This document shows, one piece after another, positions 7,675-15,922 of a DNA stretch of 26,923 bases (the stretch's first letter is position 1; every line of letters begins with the position of its first letter). The notes beneath the pieces are model-generated. The model was not told the DNA's origin, made no database searches, and saw nothing but the letters and a program-made list of their open reading frames with translations. Position numbers and translations under genes: made by a program. The stretch is from positions 1 through 26,923 of the forward strand of contig DCIM01000024.1 in NCBI GenBank assembly GCA_002316005.1, read 5' to 3'. The stretch is from Prevotellaceae bacterium UBA1726. Its GTDB lineage: Bacteria; Bacteroidota; Bacteroidia; Bacteroidales; Bacteroidaceae.

Positions 7675-7959
7675 ATAACTTTGTTTATGGATAAAATATG
7701 AATATTATTTACACAATTATTACTATGTCTCATTTCAGCGTAATGATTGCGTCATTCAAGTGAAATGGGAGTGTCGGGACGGTGTAATGAATAGTAAAAA
7801 TCAACGGTTTCATCGGTGGAAAATACCGTTGTTGTATCTTGTTGACTTTCAGTGAATTCTTGACGTTTCTGGTTGCTGTTTATAGATTTTGTTGGTTTTA
7901 GGAATGTGAAAGGAATTTACAAATTATTTCTCTGTTAAAAAAATCTACTATTATTCTTT

Positions 7960-8742
7960 ATGGTTTCTCGTTTTTTTCAGTTACCTTTGTCCTTTGAAAT
8001 GACAACGAAATTCGATTTATATTGCACTCCTTTTGGCGAAAATCGCACTATTCACATGTATTTGCCCGACGGATATGACCATTCGGACGAGCGATATCCT
8101 GTGATTTATATGTTCGATGGGCAGAATTTGTTCTGGAATGAGGATGCAACATACGGAACTTGTTGGGGAATTCGCGAATTTCTCGATGATTGGTGGAAAA
8201 AAGTGATTGTCGTTGGTGTGGAATGTTCGCATCATGGCAACGATCGCTTGCAGGAATACTGTCCTTACACCATAAATTCGCGCAATTTCGGTACTATTGT
8301 GGGCACAGGAGAGCAGACTATGCAATGGTTTGTTGATGAACTGAAACCATTTATCGACCAAAACTACCGCACTTGGAGTCATCGTGAGGCAACGGCAATA
8401 GCCGGTTCGAGCATGGGTGGTATGATGTCGCTTTATGCAGTGCTCCGATATAACCATGTTTTCGGTAAGGCGGCGGTCGTTTCGCCTGCATATTTCTACA
8501 AAATCAAGGAATTCTCGGCAGAAATCGCCAATAATTACATCAATCCCGACACGAGAATCTTCATTTCCTGGGGTCAGCGTGAAGACTGGCGAGGTTATAT
8601 GAGGCGCTACAGTACGGCCCTTGGAGCAGAAATTGATGCCCTTGGTGCCTACACCTTATTATATAAACAAGAGCGAGGCCGCCACTGCGAGGAAGACTGG
8701 TCGAAGCAGGTGGAGATGTGGATGCAGTTCCTCTGGACATAA
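7960..8742 (+). CDS. Alpha/beta hydrolase of the esterase D/Fes type
   Basis: 260 residues from the first ATG. The recognisable family start, MTTKFDLYCTPFGENRTIHM, begins at a second in-frame ATG at 7999, which may be the true start (247 residues). The fold is the putative-esterase family (enterochelin esterase Fes, esterase D, acetyl-xylan/feruloyl esterase relatives). MYLPDGY and YPVIYMFDGQNLF open the core sheet. AGSSMGG holds the nucleophile elbow with Ser151. The likely acid is an Asp near SWGQREDW (about 203-210), and His242 lies in RGRHCEEDW. No signal peptide is seen, so a cytoplasmic enzyme is likely. The ester substrate cannot be told from sequence; acetylated or feruloylated sugars are possible. 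It stands between two inverted-repeat elements and precedes cutC on the same strand. Confidence 0.88.
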   Translation: MVSRFFQLPLSFEMTTKFDLYCTPFGENRTIHMYLPDGYDHSDERYPVIYMFDGQNLFWNEDATYGTCWGIREFLDDWWKKVIVVGVECSHHGNDRLQEYCPYTINSRNFGTIVGTGEQTMQWFVDELKPFIDQNYRTWSHREATAIAGSSMGGMMSLYAVLRYNHVFGKAAVVSPAYFYKIKEFSAEIANNYINPDTRIFISWGQREDWRGYMRRYSTALGAEIDALGAYTLLYKQERGRHCEEDWSKQVEMWMQFLWT

Positions 8743-8759
8743 ATGCATATTATTTTTGA

Positions 8760-8856
8760 ACAAGAATTAACAGAATTATCAGAATTTCTTGCTATAGAAG
8801 TTGCTCGATTCATTAATTTGTTCCGAATGGTTTCTGTAAATTCTGTAAATTCTTGT
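8760..8856. repeat. Second inverted repeat built of 9-bp tandem units
   Basis: The left arm (8760-8784) consists of units of the form ACAGAATTA, nine bases each. The right arm (8832-8856) is its reverse complement (TTCTGTAAA units). The 25-base arms match except at three positions and are 47 bases apart. It fills the gap between the esterase stop and the cutC start. It could act as a 3' RNA hairpin. It shares the unit length and head-to-head layout, but not the sequence, of the element at 7478-7674. Confidence 0.8.
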
Positions 8857-8876
8857 GGATAAAAACACTAAAAGTC

Positions 8877-9620
8877 ATGATACTTGAGATTTGTACAGGA
8901 AGTATTGAGAGTGTGCTGGCGGCGAAGGCTGGTGGCGCACAGCGTGTGGAACTATGCTCAGCCCTTGCCGAGGGCGGTGTCACTCCTTCTGTCGGATTGA
9001 TGCGCGAGGCAAGGCAGGTGGAAGGCATCAAGATGAATGTGCTCATACGCCCTCGCGGAGGCGATTTCCTATATTCTGAGGAGGAAATTCGCATTATGGA
9101 GGCCGATATTCGTGCTGCTCGCGAGGTTGGTGCTGATGGTGTTGTCATTGGTGCTCTGACCAAGGAGGGCGATGTGGACATGCCTGCTTGTCGCCGTCTT
9201 GTTGCAGCAGCAGGCGAGATGAGCGTCACCTTCCATAGAGCCTTCGATATGGTGCGAGATATGGACAAAGCCCTCGAAGATGTCATCGCCCTCGGTTGTG
9301 ACCGTATTCTCACCTCTGGTCTTATGCCTACGGCAGAAGAAGGTATCGCAAATCTCGCAAAACTTGTCGAGAAAGCAAATGGCCGCATAAGTATAATGCC
9401 AGGTTCGGGCGTCAGTCCTGAGAATGCCGCGAAGATTGTCCTCGCCACTGGAGTAGGGGAGATTCATGCCTCTGCCCGCTCGTCTCGTCAAAGTTTGATG
9501 GAATACCGCAACCCTGATGTCACGATGGGTGCCAAGGATGCCGATGAATATGCCCGCAAGGAAACCGACAGTATCATTGTATCAATGATAGTGGAAACAC
9601 TCGCAGAGTTAAAAAAATAA
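8877..9620 (+). CDS. cutC: Copper homeostasis protein CutC family
   Basis: 247 residues from the ATG at 8877, MILEICTGSIESVLAAKAGG, the usual beginning of CutC proteins. A TTG 24 bases upstream is in frame but lies inside the inverted repeat and adds no conserved residues. The CutC TIM-barrel signatures are all present: AQRVELCSALAEGGVTPS, VLIRPRGGDFLYSEEE, DGVVIGALTKEGDVD, VTFHRAFDM, RILTSGLMPTAEEG, and the closing GVGEIHASAR. The length is normal for the family. CutC was linked to copper tolerance in E. coli, but its biochemical activity is not settled. No copper pump or metal regulator is nearby. It is cytoplasmic and could be co-transcribed with the esterase 134 bases upstream, unless the inverted repeat between them interrupts transcription. 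Confidence 0.93.
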   Translation: MILEICTGSIESVLAAKAGGAQRVELCSALAEGGVTPSVGLMREARQVEGIKMNVLIRPRGGDFLYSEEEIRIMEADIRAAREVGADGVVIGALTKEGDVDMPACRRLVAAAGEMSVTFHRAFDMVRDMDKALEDVIALGCDRILTSGLMPTAEEGIANLAKLVEKANGRISIMPGSGVSPENAAKIVLATGVGEIHASARSSRQSLMEYRNPDVTMGAKDADEYARKETDSIIVSMIVETLAELKK

Positions 9621-9669
9621 CCGTCAAGCAAGGTATTTTGCACAAGTTTTACATTTTTTTAGTGAAAAG

Positions 9670-9701
9670 TTTGGTTGATAACGAAAAATAGACTACTTTT
9701 G
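9670..9701 (+). promoter_or_regulatory. Promoter of SusC/SusD pair 2
   Basis: TTTG (9670-9673), 20 bases, TACTTTTG (9694-9701): a textbook Bacteroidetes promoter. Transcription would start near 9708, leaving a leader of about 47 bases before the SusC start at 9755. Confidence 0.8.
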
Positions 9702-9754
9702 TGAAAGTAATTATCATTATTAAACCTAAATCAATTAACTAAAAGTAAAAACTT

Positions 9755-12700
9755 ATGCAAAAAAGACTCTTGAAAGTCAGTATGATGTTGGCACTTGCTG
9801 TGTTCGGCACAGTACCATCATTTGCAAGTGGCGTTAGTAATGCTGCTACTGCAGAAGTGAACCAGCAGGCAAATGCTGCCAAAGGTGTTGTCAAAGACAG
9901 CACAGGTGAGCCTGTCATTGGTGCTACTGTAATGGTGAAAGGTACCAGCAATGGTACAATTACCGATCTTGACGGAAACTTTACCCTTGACGGAGTAAAG
10001 GAAGGTGATGTTATCGTAATTTCGTATGTTGGTTGCGAAACTCAGGAAGTTGTCTACGACGGACACGTTATCAGCGTTGACCTTAAGGACGATGCTGCAT
10101 CGCTTGAGGAAGTTGTTGTAACAGCCATGGGTATCGAGCGTAAGGCAAAGTCGCTCACCTATGCAACACAGAAAGTAAACGGTGACGAGCTCACTCGTAA
10201 CAAGGAAACCAACCTCATCAACTCACTCCAGGGTAAGACTGCAGGTGTGAGCATCACTCCTAACTCTTCAGGTGCAGGTGGTTCTTCAAAGATCATCATT
10301 CGTGGTAACAAGTCGGCACAGGGTAACAACCAGCCGCTGATCGTCATCGACGGTATGCCAATGAACAACCCATCAAAGTCGCAGGTAGAATCTGTTTACG
10401 GCGGTCGTGATGGTGGTGATGCTCTCTCAAACCTCAACCCAGAGGATATCGCAAACATCAACGTACTTAAGGGCGCTTCTGCTGCTGCCCTCTACGGTTC
10501 GATGGCTGCCAACGGTGTTATCGTTATCACAACAAAGAAGGGTTCTATGGGTAATGTACGCGTAGATGTTTCTTCTAACACCACATATGAGACAGCATTA
10601 GACGTTCCAAACATCCAGACAACCTACGGTGCTCCTGTAAGCTCAAGCGGTGCTCTTGGCATCAACAGCTGGGGCGAGAAGATAAGCAATGGCGTGAACG
10701 CATCGAAGGACTTCTTCCAGACAGGTGCTACATTAATCAACTCTATTGCTGTGAGCGGTGGTACTGAGAAGATTCAGAACTATGCTTCTTATGCTAATAC
10801 AGCAGCACGAGGCATCGTGCCTACAAACACATTCGGCCGTCACAATTTGATGTTGAAGCAGACATATAAGCTTCTCGACAACAAGTTGACAATCACTGCT
10901 TCTGCCAACGGTATCATTCAGAAGACAAAGAACCGTCCACGCGGTGGTCAGTACAACAACCCTCTCATAGGTCTTTATACCTTCCCTGCAAACGGTGACT
11001 GGAATCATTACAAGAACACATACGAGGTTTACAATGATGTTAAGCAGTATGCTGAGCAGCAGTGGTATCGCGACCTCAACAACGACTTCTCACAGAACCC
11101 TTATTGGATTCTCAACCGCGAAGAGAACATCGACTCTCGTAACCGCTTCATGTTGAGCGGTACAGTAAACTATAAGATTACTGACTGGTTGAATGTTCAG
11201 GGTCGTTTGAGCTATGACAACTCACAGGATGAGTTCACCTGGGAGCGTCACGCATCTACATCACAGGTATTGGCTAACGTAAACGGTGACTTCGAGAATG
11301 CTCTCAACCGCTATCGTCAGACATACGGCGACTTCATGGCAAACTTCAACAAGGAGTTCGGTGACTACTCTGTAACAGCATCTGTTGGTACAAGCTTCAC
11401 AGACAACTACTCAAAGGTTTATAACCTCAACGCAGGTGGCGACCGTTACATTGCTAACTACTTCGCTCTTGTAAACTCTACAAAGAACGGTTCTTCACAG
11501 TCGATTACACGCAAGCGTCTCAATGCAGTATTCGCTACAGCACAGTTCGGTTGGAAGGACATGCTCTTCCTCGATGTAACAGGCCGTAACGACTGGTCTT
11601 CTACACTCGCATTCACACCTAACGGTTCTTACTTCTACCCATCAGTAGGTCTCACAGCAATCATCTCTGATATGGTTAAGTTGCCAGAGGTTATCAATGT
11701 TTTGAAGGCTCGCGCTTCTTACTCAATCGTAGGTAACGACATGCCAGCTTACATCACAAACCCACTCAACAGCTTCTCTAACGGTTCTATCAGCTTCAAC
11801 ACAAAGAAGCCTTTCACCGACATGAAGCCTGAGAAACTCCATTCTATCGAGTTCGGTTTCGACGCTTCGATGTTCGATAACCGTTTGGATTTCGATGTTA
11901 CATTCTACAAGACAAACAACAAGAACCAGTACTTCGAGATGGCAGTGCCTTCGGCAACAGGTTATTCAAAGTACTACTTCAACGCTGGTGACATCCAGAA
12001 CATGGGTGTTGAGTTCACAGCAAGCTGGAACCAGAGATTCAACCGCGACTTCACATGGAAGACAAGCTTCAACTTCTCTTACAACGACAACAAGATTGTT
12101 GAACTCGACAACCGTACAAACATTGACGAGGCGGACCGTCTCCCATACGTACCATTCGACGGCCTCTACGGTACAGAGATGCGTATGTACAAGGATGGTG
12201 CTTACGGCGATGTTTACGGACAGATGTTCAAGAAGGAAGGCGACTATATCGTAGTTGACGCTGACGGTAAGATTCAGTATGAGGAAGGCAAGCAGAAGAT
12301 TGGTAACATGAACGCTAAGGTTAACCTTGGTTGGGGCAACACCTTCTACTACAAGAACTTCACATTCAACTTCCTCATCGACGGTCGTATCGGTGGTAAC
12401 TTCTTCGACTGGACACAGGCTTCTCTCGACCAGCTCGGTTGCTCAAAGGCAACAGCTGATGCTCGCGACAACGGTGGTGTAGAGGTATTCAACTCTGCAA
12501 CAGGTAAGGTTGAGAAGATTTCTGCTCAGAACTTCTACACACAGATTGGTTCTATCAACGGTGGTAGCGGTGACTACTATGCATACTCACAGACAAACTT
12601 CCGTCTGCGCGAGGTTTCTCTCGGTTACACATGGCGTAGCCTCCTCGGCAATGGTCGTGACCTCTCACTCTCTGCAGTAGCTCGCAACCTGTTCTTCTTC

Positions 12701-12823
12701 TATAAGGACAGCCCATCTGATCCTGACGCTTCTATGTCAACATCAAATGCGTTCGGTGCTTCTTCATACTATGCACTGCCTTCAACACGCAGCTTCGGTG
12801 TCAATGTGAAACTTTCATTCTAA
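9755..12823 (+). CDS. SusC/RagA TonB-dependent receptor (pair 2)
   Basis: 1022 residues. A signal peptide (MQKRLLKVSMMLALAVFGTV, cleaved around PSFA-SG) is followed by a carboxypeptidase-regulatory-like domain (about 42-118, GVVKDSTGEPVIGATVMVKG). The TonB plug (about 118-240) has LQGKTAGVSITP, IIIRGNKSA, LIVIDGMPM and NVLKGASAAALYGSMAANGV. The beta-barrel runs to the end, FGVNVKLSF, with the terminal aromatic residue typical of outer-membrane barrels. There is no C-terminal extension, unlike pair 1. It would import the nutrient captured by its SusD through the outer membrane using TonB-ExbBD energy. SusD follows after 12 bases. The gene has a strong promoter and a strong terminator after its partner, so the pair forms a closed two-gene operon. 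The substrate is unknown; the closest enzyme gene is the GH28-like protein beyond the terminator. Confidence 0.95.
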   Translation: MQKRLLKVSMMLALAVFGTVPSFASGVSNAATAEVNQQANAAKGVVKDSTGEPVIGATVMVKGTSNGTITDLDGNFTLDGVKEGDVIVISYVGCETQEVVYDGHVISVDLKDDAASLEEVVVTAMGIERKAKSLTYATQKVNGDELTRNKETNLINSLQGKTAGVSITPNSSGAGGSSKIIIRGNKSAQGNNQPLIVIDGMPMNNPSKSQVESVYGGRDGGDALSNLNPEDIANINVLKGASAAALYGSMAANGVIVITTKKGSMGNVRVDVSSNTTYETALDVPNIQTTYGAPVSSSGALGINSWGEKISNGVNASKDFFQTGATLINSIAVSGGTEKIQNYASYANTAARGIVPTNTFGRHNLMLKQTYKLLDNKLTITASANGIIQKTKNRPRGGQYNNPLIGLYTFPANGDWNHYKNTYEVYNDVKQYAEQQWYRDLNNDFSQNPYWILNREENIDSRNRFMLSGTVNYKITDWLNVQGRLSYDNSQDEFTWERHASTSQVLANVNGDFENALNRYRQTYGDFMANFNKEFGDYSVTASVGTSFTDNYSKVYNLNAGGDRYIANYFALVNSTKNGSSQSITRKRLNAVFATAQFGWKDMLFLDVTGRNDWSSTLAFTPNGSYFYPSVGLTAIISDMVKLPEVINVLKARASYSIVGNDMPAYITNPLNSFSNGSISFNTKKPFTDMKPEKLHSIEFGFDASMFDNRLDFDVTFYKTNNKNQYFEMAVPSATGYSKYYFNAGDIQNMGVEFTASWNQRFNRDFTWKTSFNFSYNDNKIVELDNRTNIDEADRLPYVPFDGLYGTEMRMYKDGAYGDVYGQMFKKEGDYIVVDADGKIQYEEGKQKIGNMNAKVNLGWGNTFYYKNFTFNFLIDGRIGGNFFDWTQASLDQLGCSKATADARDNGGVEVFNSATGKVEKISAQNFYTQIGSINGGSGDYYAYSQTNFRLREVSLGYTWRSLLGNGRDLSLSAVARNLFFFYKDSPSDPDASMSTSNAFGASSYYALPSTRSFGVNVKLSF

Positions 12824-12835
12824 GAAATTACTGCT

Positions 12836-14536
12836 ATGAAAATAAATAAATATTTAAATGCCGTCCTTTTCGGCGCTGCACTCTTCGCTGGAACATCATG
12901 TGCCGACTTTGAAGAGTATAATACCGATCCTTACGGAATTGCTGACAGCCAGGTTGCTCTTGGCGACCTCTTCAACGAGGCTCAGCTCTCTATCTACTAT
13001 AACCAGTCAAACGGTAACTGGGAGTATCAGCTCATCCAGAACCTGAATGCCGACCTCTTCTCTGGTTATATGGCTCCTCCTTCAGGATTCAACGGTGGTA
13101 TCTACAATGATAACTACTTCATGATGGAAGGTTGGAACAACTATACTCTGAACTACATGCTTTTGCATGTAATCAAACCTACTACAAGCATCCTGAAGAA
13201 CGAGAACCTCGCTGACGACTTCTCTGCTATCGCAAAGATTATGAAGGTGGCTGGTGCTCACAAGATGGTTGATACTTACGGTCCTTCACCATACCTCGAG
13301 GCAATGCAGGGTGGTACTTCTGTAACATATAACTCAGAGGAAGAGTGCTACAAGGCATTCCTCAGCGAGTTGAAGGAAGCTTCAGAGCAGCTCACCTCTT
13401 GGCTTGACGCTAATGGCGGTGCTCCAAACAAGGAGCGTCTGACATGGGATAAGATGTGTGGCCAGAGCCAGGTAACATGGCTCCAGTTCGCCAATACTCT
13501 CCGTCTCCGTCTTGCTATGCGTTGCGCTATGGTTGACCCTGCACTCGCAAAGCAGAATGCAGAAGAGGCTTGTGCAAACAAGTATGGTCTCCTCACAACT
13601 GTTGACGTAATGGTTAAGGATGCTAATACTCGTAACCCACTTGGTGTTATTGCTCGTGACTACAACGACTGTGCAATCTCTGCTAACTACGAGACAATCC
13701 TCAAGGGCTTCAATGACCCTCGTCTTGAGGCAACTGTTCTCCCTGTAGGTTGGGGTGGCAAGAATGATATCGTTGCAGAAGACGGTAGCGCTGCTGGTAT
13801 GCTCGGTGAGATTAAGGGTGTGCGCAACGGTCATGTTGACGATGGTTCTTCTTGGAAGAGCTACTCTATTCCTTACTTCCCTGCAGAGGGTGGTCCTTAC
13901 TCAACAGACGTTCCAATGCCTGTAATGAACCGTGCTGAGGCATTCTTCCTCCAGGCTGAGGGTAAGCTCCGTGGCTGGAATGTTGGTTCTGGTACTGTTC
14001 AGCAGTATTATGAGGACGGTGTTCGCGCTTCGTTCGCTTCTGTAAAGGAGCAGTCTGCAAAGTGGACTACAGCTGCTGCTATGGAAAATGCTGATGTTGA
14101 GACATATCTCCAGGGTACTACAACTCAGATTGCTTATGTTGACCCACACGCTTCTGTAAACAACATCGCTCCTGTTAATACACTCCCTGTTAAGTTCAAC
14201 GCTGGCGGCTCAAAGGAAGAGCAGCTCGAGCAGATCATGACACAGAAGTGGATTGCAAACTTCCCTGAGGGCTTGAATGCATGGGCTGAGTACCGTCGTA
14301 CAGGTTATCCACACCTCTTCCCAATCCCTTCATCAAACTGTAACGTTCAGTCACAGTATCTTGGTGGTGATGCTGCTTCACTCGTGAAGATGGGTATCCG
14401 TCGTCTTCCTTTCACAAACGATGAGAAGTCGGCTAACCCTAAGGGTTATCAGAGAGGTGTAGAAATTCTCTCTGCTCGTGGTCAGAAGGATGTTATCGAT
14501 GCTCGCCTCTGGTGGGATACAGGTAAGAACTTCTAA
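12836..14536 (+). CDS. SusD-like outer-membrane lipoprotein (pair 2)
   Basis: 566 residues. The lipoprotein signal is MKINKYLNAVLFGAALFAGT followed by SC, with the lipidated Cys at 22. The mature N-terminus (ADFEEYNTDPYGI) and the body, including WLQFANTLRLRLAMRCAMVD and the closing MTQKWIANFPEGLNAWAEYRRTGYP-type segment, fit the SusD-like_2 family. The phrase 'Q-K-W-I-A ... E-x-W-x-E-Y-R-R-T-G-Y-P' is a common C-terminal feature of these proteins. It should cap the SusC barrel encoded 12 bases upstream and bind its ligand at the cell surface. An intrinsic terminator follows 24 bases after the stop. Length is normal and nothing is broken. Confidence 0.94.
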   Translation: MKINKYLNAVLFGAALFAGTSCADFEEYNTDPYGIADSQVALGDLFNEAQLSIYYNQSNGNWEYQLIQNLNADLFSGYMAPPSGFNGGIYNDNYFMMEGWNNYTLNYMLLHVIKPTTSILKNENLADDFSAIAKIMKVAGAHKMVDTYGPSPYLEAMQGGTSVTYNSEEECYKAFLSELKEASEQLTSWLDANGGAPNKERLTWDKMCGQSQVTWLQFANTLRLRLAMRCAMVDPALAKQNAEEACANKYGLLTTVDVMVKDANTRNPLGVIARDYNDCAISANYETILKGFNDPRLEATVLPVGWGGKNDIVAEDGSAAGMLGEIKGVRNGHVDDGSSWKSYSIPYFPAEGGPYSTDVPMPVMNRAEAFFLQAEGKLRGWNVGSGTVQQYYEDGVRASFASVKEQSAKWTTAAAMENADVETYLQGTTTQIAYVDPHASVNNIAPVNTLPVKFNAGGSKEEQLEQIMTQKWIANFPEGLNAWAEYRRTGYPHLFPIPSSNCNVQSQYLGGDAASLVKMGIRRLPFTNDEKSANPKGYQRGVEILSARGQKDVIDARLWWDTGKNF

Positions 14537-14559
14537 TAACTATCAGATTCCTAAATATT

Positions 14560-14592
14560 GGACTGCAGCAGAAATGCTGCGGTCCTTTTTTT
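14560..14592 (+). terminator. Intrinsic terminator after SusC/SusD pair 2
   Basis: GGACTGCAGCA, loop GAAA, TGCTGCGGTCC, then seven T: an 11-base stem with one mismatch and a stable tetraloop. It sits directly after the SusD gene and before the promoter of the next gene. Confidence 0.92.
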
Positions 14593-14602
14593 ATTCCTTT
14601 TT

Positions 14603-14634
14603 CTTGGTGTTTTTCTTCTTTTTGTGTATATTTG
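14603..14634 (+). promoter_or_regulatory. Promoter of the GH28-like gene
   Basis: CTTG (14603-14606), 20 bases, TATATTTG (14627-14634). The ATG at 14643 lies only eight bases past the -7 element, so the transcript would have a leader of a few bases at most. Confidence 0.7.
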
Positions 14635-14642
14635 CAGACATT

Positions 14643-15785
14643 ATGAAGAATCTGTTACGAACAATTATTGTTATGCTCCTCGTTTGTGTTTCTGCTTCTG
14701 TAAACGCGAAGGACGTCACTGTGGTTAATGTAAAGAAATATGGTGCTAAAGGCGATGGAACACTTTGCACAAAGGCAATCAACAAAGCCATTGCGAAAGC
14801 ACCAGCAGGGGGGATAGTTGTCTTTCCTGCGGGAAAGTACCTCACTGGCACAATCCATCTTAAAAGTTATCTTACAATCAGGTTTGAGGAAGGTGCAGAA
14901 ATCATTGGAACCACCGACCTTGATGCCTACGATTGCTATCATCCTACAGTGGATATGACACGTTATGACACCGGTGCCGGTACTCGCAACGCCAACCTCA
15001 CCGGCGATGAACGCTGGACAAAGGCGCTCATCCTCGGTCAGAATATTGAGGATGTAGTGATAGAAGGTAAAGGCGTTATCGATGGTCAGCATGTGGAAGA
15101 TTCGCTTGGCGAAGAGTCAATGCGCGGTCCTCATGGTATCCTCATTGCCGAAAGCAAGAATGTTCGCCTTGATGGTTTTGCCATCCGTCGCGCCTCAAAC
15201 TATGCCGTGCTTGGATATACCCTGGAAAACTGCGTGGTAAATGGTCTTGAAATTTGCGAAGGATGGGATGGCGTCCATATCCGTGGCGGAAAGAATCTCC
15301 GAATAACGAACTGCGATATTAAGACGGGTGATGATGCCATTGCCGGGGGATACTGGGAGAATATGACTATTGATGGATGTAAATTAAATTCCTCGTGTAA
15401 CGGCATAAGGATGATTGAACCAAGCACCAATCTCTTCATTAGGAACTGCAGTATCTATGGCCCTGGCGTCTATGCCCACCGTACAAGTAAGGAACAGCAT
15501 CGCACGGGGACTATCTACGGCATTGTACTTGAGCCTGGAGCATGGGGTGATGCACCCGGTCATACGGAGAATGTACGCATTGAGAATGTGACCGTCGACA
15601 GAGTCCTCTCTCCACTTGTCTATAGCATGGGCGAGGATAACACCTGCTCGGGTCTTTTTGTTGATGGGTTGAAAGCAACACATGTCACATTCAATACCAC
15701 ACCATTGAACCGTCAGGACTGTGTCCGAATGTGGGATAATATCCAGATTCGCAATATGAGCGTGACGATGGATTTGGAAAAGTAG
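14643..15785 (+). CDS. Secreted GH28-like right-handed beta-helix protein (polygalacturonase-related)
   Basis: 380 residues from the ATG at 14643, chosen because it starts a signal peptide (MKNLLRTIIVMLLVCVSASV, cleaved near NA-KD). In-frame upstream Mets fall inside the previous SusD gene and the terminator. The N-terminal block, VNVKKYGAKGDGT then GGIVVFPAGKYLTGTIHLKS and EEGAEIIGTTDLDAY, is characteristic of Bacteroidetes GH28 proteins. The helix repeats follow (VVIEGKGVIDGQ, NVRLDGFAIRRAS). The two Asp-bearing motifs of GH28 are present: WDGVHI (Asp209) and TGDDAIA (Asp230, Asp231). The usual GHG motif, expected near 250-255, reads NSSCNG, and the RIK motif reads IRM. The substrate may therefore differ from plain polygalacturonan, or activity may be lost. 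It sits between SusC/SusD pair 2 and xylB, but has its own promoter. It probably acts in the periplasm. Confidence 0.82.
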   Translation: MKNLLRTIIVMLLVCVSASVNAKDVTVVNVKKYGAKGDGTLCTKAINKAIAKAPAGGIVVFPAGKYLTGTIHLKSYLTIRFEEGAEIIGTTDLDAYDCYHPTVDMTRYDTGAGTRNANLTGDERWTKALILGQNIEDVVIEGKGVIDGQHVEDSLGEESMRGPHGILIAESKNVRLDGFAIRRASNYAVLGYTLENCVVNGLEICEGWDGVHIRGGKNLRITNCDIKTGDDAIAGGYWENMTIDGCKLNSSCNGIRMIEPSTNLFIRNCSIYGPGVYAHRTSKEQHRTGTIYGIVLEPGAWGDAPGHTENVRIENVTVDRVLSPLVYSMGEDNTCSGLFVDGLKATHVTFNTTPLNRQDCVRMWDNIQIRNMSVTMDLEK

Positions 15786-15847
15786 TGTTAATAAAGTGCA
15801 AGAAATAATACATTTTTACTTGTTTATTGACTATTTCTTTGATTTGT

Positions 15848-15879
15848 TTTGGTAGAAAAAGATATTTTTTCTAACTTTG
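15848..15879 (+). promoter_or_regulatory. Promoter of the xylB-xylE operon
   Basis: TTTG (15848-15851), 20 bases, TAACTTTG (15872-15879). Transcription would begin near 15886, giving a leader of about 37 bases. I see no clear operator dyad overlapping it. Confidence 0.8.
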
Positions 15880-15922
15880 TGACTGAAAAATAACAATATT
15901 AACTAATAAAACGTTTTGAATT

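Larger units (their letters stand above)
7171..7959. other. Long gene-free region between divergent genes
   Basis: 789 bases with no convincing gene. It holds the long leader and promoter of SusC pair 1 on the minus side (to 7384), an A/T-rich tract, the 9-bp inverted repeat element (7478-7674) with an AT palindrome inside it, and then about 280 AT-rich bases before the esterase gene in which I see no further structure. TAACTTTG at 7676-7683, touching the right arm, could be a plus-strand -7 element, but its nearest TTTG is 23 bases away, so it is a weak candidate. Confidence 0.7.

Noticed and set aside
8853..8876. TTG start for cutC
   Set aside because: It falls in the inverted repeat and adds no conserved residues; the ATG at 8877 matches the family start.
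14478..14642. Upstream start for the GH28-like protein
   Set aside because: The extra 55 residues lie within the previous SusD gene, its terminator and the new promoter. The signal peptide starts at 14643.
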